Of a stretch of 64,000 nt of DNA, positions 51,778 to 60,714 are shown in pieces; position 1 is the stretch's first letter, and the number at the start of each line of letters is the position of its first letter. The notes under the pieces are model-generated. The model made no database searches and was not told the DNA's origin. It saw only the letters and a program-made list of their open reading frames with translations. This DNA is from DASWUZ01 sp036401375 (lineage in GTDB: Bacteria; Acidobacteriota; Terriglobia; Terriglobales; Acidobacteriaceae): contig DASWVB010000019.1 of NCBI GenBank assembly GCA_036401375.1, positions 62,001 through 126,000 of the forward strand, given 5' to 3'. A program made the translations under genes and the position numbers.

Positions 51778-53793
51778 CTATTGCCCGCTTGCAGCAGCGC
51801 CGTAAGTCAGCACGATCTGCTGCTGGTCCTGCGCGTTCACTTTTTGGTAAAAGTCCTTGAGATCAGGATAGTCTTTGGACTGGTAAAAAGGATTGGCAAG
51901 AATAAATACCCTCACCTGCGTATAGGTCCCCGGCTTTTCTGGATATTTAACGGAATAGAGTGCATTTTTCGGCAAAGGTGCGCGCATATCCTTAGGTACA
52001 CTCTCTAGCGCAGCGCCCTTGGGCAGTGTCAGCGCCACCGTATCCTGTACGAGCGAAGGATAGTGAAGATCGATAGGGCCTTCGCGCTTGTCACTGACGA
52101 ACAGAGGCTTCTCGGACGCCTCAAAGAAGCTGGACGGCAGAAACAGACGCTTCGCTGATGACGAACCCATTCCGCCAGTTACACTCAGCACCGCTGAGAG
52201 ATCCGTCTTCCAGTCAGCGAGCGCGACGAAATGGTCGAGCTTTACCTCAACACCGCCCGGCAGAGTCTGCTGCAATCTCTGCTCAAACTCACGGCTGACT
52301 GCAGCTTCGTCTGTTCGTAGCGCTCGTTGACGCCAGTAAAGAGCTGCCGGGCCTGTCATTCTGATCTTGATGATCCCCTTGAGCTTGCCATCGGCGGCAA
52401 TCTCGAGCTGCGCGGCTCGCACCGTCTCTGCGTCCTCATAGCCGAAGCCGGGCGTCTGCGCTACTGCCCCGCCCCCGCCGCTCTGCCGCACGCCGCCGCT
52501 CATGGTGTGGGTCCAGTGCAGCTGGCCAAAGGTGCAGTAGCGCTCGCCCGGGTCGAAGAACTGGTCTTTTCCATTGATGGACACGATCGCGACGTAATCG
52601 TCGAGTTGCTGGAAGGTCATATAACCCGGCGAAAATAACGCGTGGTCGCGATTGGTCACAGCCATCGCGTACGCGTTGAGCCCCGCAGCTCGCACCAACG
52701 CGATGAACAGAAGCGTGATCTCATCGCTGCTGCCGCGCTTCGCGGCCCAGATGTCGTCAGCCGTTCGCGTCTTGATGCCTGCGGACCTGTTCTCCGCCTC
52801 CCCATGCTGGCGTGTGAAGTCCGTGTTCTCCAAGAGCATGACCGCGTCGTAGATCTTGTTGACCTTCTGGCGATCCGTGTCCGTCGCACCCACCATCTGC
52901 GCCACGGAATCGTTCAACTTGGACGATGAGGTGAAGCGGTCGACGTCCTTTGACCAGTAGCGGCCTTCCGACGCCCAGTATGCGTCCGCCGTTCTAAATT
53001 GCGTGTAGTAGAAGAGCACACGGTACGAGATGCTGTGCAGAGGAGGAGCCCACTCCTCCTCAGGTAGAGGGGGAACGTTGTGAACGTTCAGCTCATACGC
53101 GTGCTGAGAAAAGATGTCCTTCACCGCCGCGCCCGGAGGCAGCACCATGGTGTAGGCAACTCCATTTGAATTGGTAAGGCTGCTGTGCGCGCCCGAGACG
53201 TCCTCGCCGGTGGGCCGGAAGTAGTAGTGCCCGTTGCGCAGGAACAGCTCCTGATGGACATACCAGATGGGCGGTACGACTATGCCGCTGTTATATCGCA
53301 GGAAGTAGCGATACTCCAGGATGCTGCCGACCTGTACATCCGGCATCGCGAAGACGGTCTCTACTCGATCGTTACCTCTGCCGCGCTGCACGACCTTTTG
53401 AAAGGGCTTTCCTGCGAAGGGTACGACAGATCCGTCACTGTGAATGGTACGTCCCTGCACCACGCCCATGCTGTAAACGCCGTTATAGTAGGGGACAACG
53501 ACATCGCCGTACCTCTTGCCCTCTTCAGTCAGGATCTTCAGACGAACGTAGACACTCTGGTAGTTCAACCTGTCAGTGCCGGCATCCATCGTGTCGGAGT
53601 TACTTCCTTCGCGGTCCTCGGTGATCTCTTCTCGGAACAGGTAAACGGCGATCGCGCCTGGAGCCTCTGGCTGCGACGTCATGGCAAGTTCCTCAGCTGT
53701 CGGCTTCTGCCAATCGGTTGCGGCCCGCATTGTCAGTGGTAGCAGGAGAGAAGAACAGACAACAAATACTCGTAGAGAGCGGCTCACGATCAC
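51778..53793 (-). CDS. Exported DUF3857 / transglutaminase-like protein
   Basis: The 671-residue protein starts with a signal peptide (RSLRVFVVCSSLLLPLTMRA). The N-terminal DUF3857 beta domain spans about 60-230. A transglutaminase-like core follows (about 285-400), with the KRGSSDEITLLFIALVRAAGLNAYAMAV segment; the residue that is Cys in active transglutaminases is Ser here. The remaining Asp and His positions are present in HALFSPGY and DPGERY-like stretches. The C-terminal 260 residues form a beta-rich region. Such proteins are common in Bacteroidetes and Acidobacteria, often with non-enzymatic roles at the surface. The start codon is GTG with a poor ribosome site. It is divergent from the oxidase subunit I gene. 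Confidence 0.85.
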   Translation of the reverse strand: MIVSRSLRVFVVCSSLLLPLTMRAATDWQKPTAEELAMTSQPEAPGAIAVYLFREEITEDREGSNSDTMDAGTDRLNYQSVYVRLKILTEEGKRYGDVVVPYYNGVYSMGVVQGRTIHSDGSVVPFAGKPFQKVVQRGRGNDRVETVFAMPDVQVGSILEYRYFLRYNSGIVVPPIWYVHQELFLRNGHYYFRPTGEDVSGAHSSLTNSNGVAYTMVLPPGAAVKDIFSQHAYELNVHNVPPLPEEEWAPPLHSISYRVLFYYTQFRTADAYWASEGRYWSKDVDRFTSSSKLNDSVAQMVGATDTDRQKVNKIYDAVMLLENTDFTRQHGEAENRSAGIKTRTADDIWAAKRGSSDEITLLFIALVRAAGLNAYAMAVTNRDHALFSPGYMTFQQLDDYVAIVSINGKDQFFDPGERYCTFGQLHWTHTMSGGVRQSGGGGAVAQTPGFGYEDAETVRAAQLEIAADGKLKGIIKIRMTGPAALYWRQRALRTDEAAVSREFEQRLQQTLPGGVEVKLDHFVALADWKTDLSAVLSVTGGMGSSSAKRLFLPSSFFEASEKPLFVSDKREGPIDLHYPSLVQDTVALTLPKGAALESVPKDMRAPLPKNALYSVKYPEKPGTYTQVRVFILANPFYQSKDYPDLKDFYQKVNAQDQQQIVLTYGAAASGQ

Positions 53794-53984
53794 CTCGACT
53801 GATTTTGATCAGGTGCAATATTTCTACTCGAACCAAGCCGCTCCCACAAGGCTCTCCTGATGTAGAAAGACTCTTTAGGTGGAAACCCGCAAGTGCCATC
53901 GCTGCCGGGGAAACAGGCGAGTCGAAGTTTTCGCCCTTAAAAATGGTCCGAAGCAGATAGGCTGGTAGAAGTGAGTCCACGCGC

Positions 53985-55780
53985 ATGAGTCAGGAGCCGA
54001 ACGGACGGCTGAATCCCTCCTCCAGTCGCCCAGGGGACAGAGGCGCGAGGCTCCAGGACTCTCAACCGCAACCGAGCCGACGAAACGGGGGAGGAACGAC
54101 TCTCCGAATCCTGTTCAGCACTGCGCATCGCACCATCGGCATTCAATACCTGCTGCTGTCTCTCACCGCAGTCACGGTCGGCAGGTACTCTCGCTGCTGA
54201 TGCGGGTGCATCTGGTCTGGCCCGAGTGGACTGTTCCCCTCGCCGGCCATGGCGCCATCCGCCCCGAAGACTACCTGGCCCTCGTTACCATGCACGGTAC
54301 GCTCATGGTCTTCTTCGTGCTGACCACGGCCCCGCAGAGCGGGTTCGCAAACCTCGTGCTCGCGGAGCAGATCGGGTCCAGGCGCATGGCCCTGCCGCTC
54401 GTGAATGCCCTTTCTTTCTGGCTCACGTTTGTAGCGCTTATAGTGCTGCTCAGCGCCTTTCTCGTTCCCGGAGGAGCCCCCATCTCAGGTTGGACCAGCT
54501 ATCCACCATTGAGCGCCGTGCCCGCCGCGGGTCCAGGCCAAGGTGGCGGCATGGACCTGTGGCTCGCGAGTATAGCTCTGTTTTGTGTGGCGTCAACGAT
54601 GGGCTCGGTCAACCTGCTGGCGACCATCCTCGGCGAGCGCTGCGAGGGAATGACGCTTGGCCGGATGCCACTAACGGTCTGGTCGTGGCTGGTCACGTCT
54701 ATATTGACGCTGCTCTGCTTCAGCGTACTGCTGGTGGCTGCGCTGCTGCTGATCTCGGATCGCCATTTCGGCACCAGCTTCTTTATACCCTTGGGCGATT
54801 TCATCGCAGGTCACGTCGTAGGCCGAGGGGAGGGCTCTCCTTTGCTATGGCTGCACCTCTTCTGGTTTTTTGGCCACCCTGAGGTCTACATCGCCGCACT
54901 GCCGGGCATGGGGATGACGAGCTCACTGCTGGCGAACTTTACCCGGAGGCCGGTGCTCGGTTACCGCGTGATGGCTGCTACGACTGTGCTCATCGGCTTC
55001 CTGGGGCTCGTCGTGTGGGGACACCACATGTTTGTCAGCGGAATGAACCCCTATGCAGGCACGGCGTTTGCGCTCACCACCATGGCAATCGCCGTCCCCA
55101 GTTCCATAAAGGTGCTGAGCTGGCTTGGAATGCTGCTGGGAGGCGGCCTTCGCCTCACCACACCGATGCTCTTTGCGATCGGATTCGTCTCACTGTTCGT
55201 GGCTGGCGGGCTGACCGGACCAATACTCGCTCAACCCGCGCTTGACGCCTACCTGCACAACACATTTTTTGTGGTGGCCCACTTTCACCTCATCATGGCC
55301 ATGGCCGGAGCGTTTTCAGTCTTCGCGGGCGTGTACTACTGGTTTCCGCTCATGACCGGTCGACTGATGCACGAGGGCTTTGGCAGGGCACATTTCTGGC
55401 TCACGCTGATGGGAGCGTACGCTACTTTCTTCCCCATGCACTTTGCGGGCCTCGCCGGAGAACCGCGGCACTACTCCGATTTGACCGGCGCGGCTATGGC
55501 AGGAATGCTTCCGCTGCAGCGCGGCATCACCATTGCGGCGTTGGCGCTCGCCTCAGCCCAGCTTCTCTTTATTGTCAATGTCGCATGGAGCATAAAACAC
55601 GGCACGATCGCCGAAGCTAACCCTTGGCGCGCAACCACCCTGGAGTGGGCGGACAAAGAGTGGTTTGCTTCGCCGCGAAGACAGATATGTCGTGGCCCCT
55701 ATGATTACGGACCACAGTTCAAGGCCGCAGGGGGCGAAGACTTTGTGTCACAGAAGGACCCATGCGATCCTCCCTCCTGA
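53985..55780 (+). pseudogene. coxA: Cytochrome c oxidase subunit I with a one-base deletion
   Basis: The heme-copper oxidase catalytic subunit is in two frames. The first 66 codons (start MSQEPNGRLN, ending at IGIQYLLLSLTAVTVGR) give the N-terminal tail and most of helix I. The rest (LSLLMRVHLVWP onward) continues in another frame from about 54186. One base lost near 54183-54184 explains it: GGCAG-GTA would read Gly-Met-Val, the common family residue. The remainder carries the copper/heme ligands: the His in MHGTLMVFF, FFGHPEVYIAALPGMG with its His-Tyr cross-link site, GHHMF, and VVAHFHL. A TGATG overlap at 54198 might permit reinitiation without helix I. Subunit III genes are absent. Confidence 0.85.
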
Positions 55781-55826
55781 GGGCTGGATTGGTCTAGGTC
55801 GCGCGATTACCGTGGCCTTCCTGGCG

Positions 55827-58800
55827 TCACTCGGATTTTCGCAGCGCCTCTTTGACGCAGCGCAGGAAGTCCTGCACCGGCGATGGCTTCTGGATGAACC
55901 CGGCAATGTTCTTACCCGCAAGCTCGCTGCTGGCACGGGAGGCGTCGTAGCCGCTGGAGATGATCACCGGTACACTTGGAGCAATTTCGCGGATATAGGT
56001 TAGCGCCTCCGCTCCACCCATCACCGGCATGGTGAGATCCAGGATGACGAGGCCGATCTCATCTTTTCTCTCCCGAATACGTTCGACTCCCTCTCTGCCG
56101 TCCTGGGAGCTGAGCACCCTGTAGCCATTGCGCTCGAGGATAGCCCTGGTAGTTCGCAGAACGATGTCTTCGTCATCCACCACGAGCACGAGCTCTCCAT
56201 GGCCCCTCAGATTTTGCAGCGGAATTGTGGCAGCGGCTACTTCCCTGGCTTGATCGATGGAAGGCAGGACCACTCGGAACGTCGATCCCCTGCCCAGCGT
56301 GCTCTCAACGTGTATAGCTCCGTGATGACCCTTGATGATGCCCTGAACGGATGCCAGACCCAGACCACGGCCGGTGAACTTTGTGGTGAAGAAGGGGTCA
56401 AAGATGTGGTTGAGTGTGCGCTCGTCCATACCGGAGCCATTGTCGGTGACCTCGAGGATCACGTGGGGACCCGGCCGCAACTCGGCAGAAGGGTAGGCGA
56501 GCCGGATGTCCTGAGTACTAAGCACTTCGCTCCGCAAACTACACCGCACTCGGCCGTGTTTGCCTTCGCCGATTGCCTCGGCGCCATTGATGATCAGGTT
56601 CATAATCACCTGCTGCATCTGGCCTGCATCTGCCTCGATCAGCGGCAGGTCCGCCGGCAGCTCAAGCTCCAGCTCCACCATCTTCGGTATTGAACTGCGG
56701 ATCAGCGACGATATTTCCGTCGTGATAGCCGCAAGGTCAACCTGCCGTACGACGAAGCGCCCTTTGCCGGCGTACGCGAGCATTTGGCGGGTAAGATCGG
56801 CGGCCCGTTGGCTGGCGTGAACCACATCCTTCAAGGCGCTCTGATAAGGGCTGTCTGCCGGGGCATCACTCAAGGCCAGCCCCGCGTTACCGAGGATGCC
56901 GGCCAGCAGGTTGTTGAAGTCATGCGCGATGCCGCCGGCGAGTATACCGAGGCTCTCCAAACGCGCCGTCTGCTGCAGTTGCTGGTCGAAGTGCTTGCGC
57001 TCGGTGATGTCACGTATGTTGAACTGGGCTACTGAACGCAAGCCCTCCTGGTACATGTTGGCTACCACTTCCACCGCAATGTGACGTCCGTCCCTGGCGC
57101 GTAGACTCACATCGGGCAGGCGGACTATGTCTTCTTTACGAATCCGTTCGAAGGTCTCCCGCGCATCCTCGTTGTCCCGGATCGGCTCCGCCTCCCAGAA
57201 TGGCCTGCCGATCAGATCTGTTCGCCCGTATCCAAACAGTTCGATCAGGTAGGGGTTCACGTCCGTGATCTCACCCGTGTGGCCATCGATGATTACAATC
57301 CCATCCTTGGCTGTCTCGAAGAGGCGCCTGTATTTGGCTTCCGCAGCGCGCTTGCGCTCGCTGATGTCGTCCATCGCCAGCAGGATCAGGCCGGCATCGT
57401 TGCTCCTGTAGACCTTACGAGCATAGAGCTGGAATATTCTCCAGCCGATGCGTTCGAAGTCACGCTCGACCTCCACGTCATGGATCGCGGTGGCACCTTC
57501 AACTGCCAGCCTTTCGAAGAGGCCGAGGATGCCGGGAAGACTCCACTGTCCGTTATCGAGCTCAAAAAGGTTGCGACCTGCGATCTCCTCCAACCTGAGG
57601 CCAAAGGTGTCGAGAAAGGCGCGATTAGCCATCTGAATCTGCAACGCGGAGTTGAGCACCAGCAGCGGCTCCCGGACGGTCTCGACGATTGCCTCCGAGT
57701 AGTCGCGTGCGTGCTTCAGCTCCTCCACAGAACGCTTGAGCTGATCTATATCGAGCAGCTGAAGTACCGCGCCTTCCACCCGGTTCGTTACGGTGCGGTA
57801 AGGGTGAATGCGCATGGAATACCAGCGCGAATACTGGTCCTGGACCTCCCGGGACATCGGCTCGACCGAGGTGACTACGTTAGCTAGCAGCTGCTCAAGA
57901 TCAGCCACCTTGATGCGCGTGTTGAGGTCAGAGATTGGACGCCCGATGTCGGTCGGGATCAGGTTCAACACTTTTTCAGCGACCGGGGTGTAGCGCCGGA
58001 TGCGGAGATCGCTGTCCAGCATCACGATAGGAACGTCGAGGCTGCTGAGCAGGTTCACCAGGTCGTTATTCACCTGGCTGAGCTCCCCGTTCCGGCTCTG
58101 CATCTCTTCGTTGGTAGTAGTCAACTCCTCGTTGGAGGACTGCAGCTCCTCCTTCGCAGTCTGCAGCTCCTCGTTAGTGCTCTGCAGCTCTTCGTTGCTC
58201 GATTGCGCCTCCTCGTTCGCGCTGCGCAGTTCTTCCACGAGGCGCTGCATATAGGCGCGGGTAGCGGCGAGCTCGACGACCAGCTTTTGATACTCGTCTG
58301 ACGTGGCTGGAAGCTCTGGCGTCTCCTTGCGCAACACCGGCAGCTTTGGCTGCTTCCAGAGCTCCTCAAAGAGGATCAGGTAGTGTTGTCCGGCTCCCCG
58401 CTCCCCCATCGGGCGCACGACAAGGTTGATCTCGCGTGCCGCATCCGCCTCGCCGATCCGGATTTGCTCGTGCCTCACCTGCACATTGGTCGTGCGAGCC
58501 TCCTCGTACGCGGCACGAAGGGGGAACGCGATGTCTTCTCGCACCAGCTGGAACACCCCTAGTTGCGGGTCTCCAGCCGCAGGGGCAAGATAGGGTCCTA
58601 CTTCTCCGCGGAACTTGACCACAATTTCATTCGAGTTCACCAGGAAGCCGCTCGGGGCGTACTCGTCGAGCAGCGCTGCATCGGCTTTGCGGTCGAGCAA
58701 GGTAGCTGCATCCGATTTGGTGCCCGCCTGTTCCCTGCCGTTCGCGGAGTGAGCAGGCCGCGGCGGCATGTCAAATTCCGGCCTCCCGATCTGTGGATTC

Positions 58801-60311
58801 CTCATGTAGATCTTGTGCTTGCCATCCAGCACGGTGAAGTTGTCGGCTGAGGCGCCGAGAGATTCCGAACTGCCCAGCAGCAGGCAACCATTGCGTTGCA
58901 GGGCAAAGCTGAAAAGGCTCAGCACGCGACGCTGCAGAGTGGGCCCGAGATAGATCAGCAGATTGCGGCAGCTGATCAGATCCATCTTCGAGAGCGGCGG
59001 ATCCTTGGTCACATCCTGGCGGGAGAAGATGCAGAGCTCGCGAACCGACCGCGCGATCTGATAACCATCTTCCACTTTGACGAAGAAGCGTTTGAGCCGC
59101 TCGGGAGAGATCACAGCCGCGATACTCTCCGGGTACTTGCCCGTGCGAGCCGCCTCGATCGCGCGGTCACTCACGTCCGTTCCAAAGATCTGTACGGGGA
59201 AAGTCTGCTTCACCTCTTCGAGGTATTCGATCAGACATATGGCGAGTGAGTAGACCTCTTTTCCGGAGGCGCAGCCGGAGACCCAGACACGTATCGTGTC
59301 GTCCGGGCTGCGGTCTGCCAGAATCTGCGGAAAAGCCTTCGCGGCGAGCACATCGAACGTCTCGGAATCGCGAAAGAACTCGCTGACTGTAATGAGCAGG
59401 TCGTCGAAGAGGACATCCAGCTCTTCCGGCTTTCCTTCGAGGACTTCGAGGTACTTGTCGACTTCCTCAAGATGATTCAATGCCATGCGGCGGGAGAGCC
59501 GGCGGTAGACCGTAGGCATCTTGTAGTGGGTGAAGTCGACGCCTCTGCGACTCTGCAGCAGCGTTAGTATCCGCTGCAAGGCTGGTCCCTCTTCGATGCG
59601 GGAGTCCCTTTGCGACTGGTCCGCGAAGTGGAAGTGCTCCGCGATCGTAGCGATCTCCCTCGCAATAGCGTCAGGAGGCATGACGAAGTCGACGACCCCA
59701 GCCGCTATAGCATTGCGGGGCATGCTGTCGAAGGCGGCCGAATCGTCCTGAGCAAAGGTGATGCCACCGGCGGCCTTTATGGCCTCCAGGCCGATAGTGC
59801 CGTCAGACGCCGAGCCCGAGAGCACAACGCCGATCGCACGGCTGCCCTGATCGTTGGCCAGAGAGCCGAAGAACAGGTCGATCGGCAGATGGGGGCGCCG
59901 CTCTTCGCTCCGGGCGCTCAGCTTCAGTACGCCTTTCTCGACAATCAACTGCCGGTTCGGAGGGATCACATAGACATGGTTAGGCTCGATCTTTATGTCC
60001 TGTACAGCCTGCCTGACCGTCATCGAGGTGTGGCTTGAAAGCAGGTCCGCAAGCATGCTCTGGTTTGCCGGATCAAGGTGCTGCACCAGCACGAAGGCCA
60101 TTCCCGTATTAACCGGAAGAGAAGCCAGCAGCCTTGTAAAGGCCTCCAATCCCCCGGCAGAGGCGCCTATGCCCACGACGGGGCACATCCCGGGCATTGG
60201 CATCAGCCGGGCATGTTCTTCTGCCTGGACTACAGGGGAGACCGGCGGCGCCTGCTCGGCAGTTCCCTGGTCAGCCTGGTCCTGGGTTTCCACTTTGCCT
60301 TGGGACTTCAT
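55827..60311 (-). CDS. CheB-CheR-PAS hybrid histidine kinase
   Basis: The 1494-residue protein fuses several chemotaxis-type and kinase domains. CheB methylesterase-like: about 43-230, with Ser51 in GASAGG, His78 in VQHLDP and Asp170 in SGSASDGT. CheR methyltransferase-like: about 245-505, with VWVSGCASGKE and SCRNLLIYL. A coiled coil of repeated SSNEELQST-type heptads: about 672-755. Three PAS domains: about 757-860, 870-985 and 990-1105. HisKA: His1130 in GGIAHDFNNLLAGIL. HATPase: about 1225-1352. Receiver: about 1373-1490, with Asp1425 in VILDLTMPVMGG. The family is known in soil bacteria. AAGGAG precedes the ATG. It converges on coxA. No chemoreceptor lies nearby; the role is probably in general sensing. 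Confidence 0.92.
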   Translation of the reverse strand: MKSQGKVETQDQADQGTAEQAPPVSPVVQAEEHARLMPMPGMCPVVGIGASAGGLEAFTRLLASLPVNTGMAFVLVQHLDPANQSMLADLLSSHTSMTVRQAVQDIKIEPNHVYVIPPNRQLIVEKGVLKLSARSEERRPHLPIDLFFGSLANDQGSRAIGVVLSGSASDGTIGLEAIKAAGGITFAQDDSAAFDSMPRNAIAAGVVDFVMPPDAIAREIATIAEHFHFADQSQRDSRIEEGPALQRILTLLQSRRGVDFTHYKMPTVYRRLSRRMALNHLEEVDKYLEVLEGKPEELDVLFDDLLITVSEFFRDSETFDVLAAKAFPQILADRSPDDTIRVWVSGCASGKEVYSLAICLIEYLEEVKQTFPVQIFGTDVSDRAIEAARTGKYPESIAAVISPERLKRFFVKVEDGYQIARSVRELCIFSRQDVTKDPPLSKMDLISCRNLLIYLGPTLQRRVLSLFSFALQRNGCLLLGSSESLGASADNFTVLDGKHKIYMRNPQIGRPEFDMPPRPAHSANGREQAGTKSDAATLLDRKADAALLDEYAPSGFLVNSNEIVVKFRGEVGPYLAPAAGDPQLGVFQLVREDIAFPLRAAYEEARTTNVQVRHEQIRIGEADAAREINLVVRPMGERGAGQHYLILFEELWKQPKLPVLRKETPELPATSDEYQKLVVELAATRAYMQRLVEELRSANEEAQSSNEELQSTNEELQTAKEELQSSNEELTTTNEEMQSRNGELSQVNNDLVNLLSSLDVPIVMLDSDLRIRRYTPVAEKVLNLIPTDIGRPISDLNTRIKVADLEQLLANVVTSVEPMSREVQDQYSRWYSMRIHPYRTVTNRVEGAVLQLLDIDQLKRSVEELKHARDYSEAIVETVREPLLVLNSALQIQMANRAFLDTFGLRLEEIAGRNLFELDNGQWSLPGILGLFERLAVEGATAIHDVEVERDFERIGWRIFQLYARKVYRSNDAGLILLAMDDISERKRAAEAKYRRLFETAKDGIVIIDGHTGEITDVNPYLIELFGYGRTDLIGRPFWEAEPIRDNEDARETFERIRKEDIVRLPDVSLRARDGRHIAVEVVANMYQEGLRSVAQFNIRDITERKHFDQQLQQTARLESLGILAGGIAHDFNNLLAGILGNAGLALSDAPADSPYQSALKDVVHASQRAADLTRQMLAYAGKGRFVVRQVDLAAITTEISSLIRSSIPKMVELELELPADLPLIEADAGQMQQVIMNLIINGAEAIGEGKHGRVRCSLRSEVLSTQDIRLAYPSAELRPGPHVILEVTDNGSGMDERTLNHIFDPFFTTKFTGRGLGLASVQGIIKGHHGAIHVESTLGRGSTFRVVLPSIDQAREVAAATIPLQNLRGHGELVLVVDDEDIVLRTTRAILERNGYRVLSSQDGREGVERIRERKDEIGLVILDLTMPVMGGAEALTYIREIAPSVPVIISSGYDASRASSELAGKNIAGFIQKPSPVQDFLRCVKEALRKSE

Positions 60312-60714
60312 TTACTCCTTAAAAGCCAGTACCTCTTATCCTGGAGCAGGCAGGTGGTTTGCCAATTACTTCCCTGCAAGCGACGCCAGGAGCACAGCAT
60401 TGAATGATCAATATTATGCTCCTCCGTGCTCGGCTTCGCTCGCCGCGTTCGGAAGTGCCTTGGCAGCATGAACAGGGGCGGGGCTCCGGACCCTGCAGAT
60501 AAAAACTCAAAAGCTTTGTTCTCTCGCTCGGGCAACCTGTACCTTCTTTGTACCTTCTCACCGGTCAGTAAAAAGCGCCCTCCTTCGACCGCCCGTAAGT
60601 CATTTTCCTGCTTAGTTTAGCGGGAACTCGGGGAAGGTGGCAGTGGCAGCAGAGACTTAAGCACCTCGCGCTGCCAGTTTTGCGCTAGCGACACACGACA
60701 TCATTACGGGATAA
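60312..60714 (+). other. Divergent intergenic region, hybrid kinase versus glycosidase
   Basis: This 403-bp region must contain promoters for the hybrid kinase (minus) and the sugar cluster (plus). It holds a direct repeat (60538-60558) listed separately. An in-frame TAA stands directly before the glycosidase ATG, so that gene cannot extend upstream. No small gene or RNA was recognised. Confidence 0.45.
60538..60558 (+). repeat. 10-bp direct repeat with 11-bp period
   Basis: TGTACCTTCT occurs twice (60538-60547 and 60549-60558), one helical turn apart. Spacing of this kind suits binding of a dimeric response regulator, but chance cannot be excluded. It lies about 160 bp before the glycosidase. 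Confidence 0.3.

Noticed and set aside
54200..55780. Taking ATG 54200 as the true start of cytochrome oxidase subunit I
   Set aside because: It would remove helix I, whose sequence is intact in another frame just upstream; a one-base loss is the better explanation.
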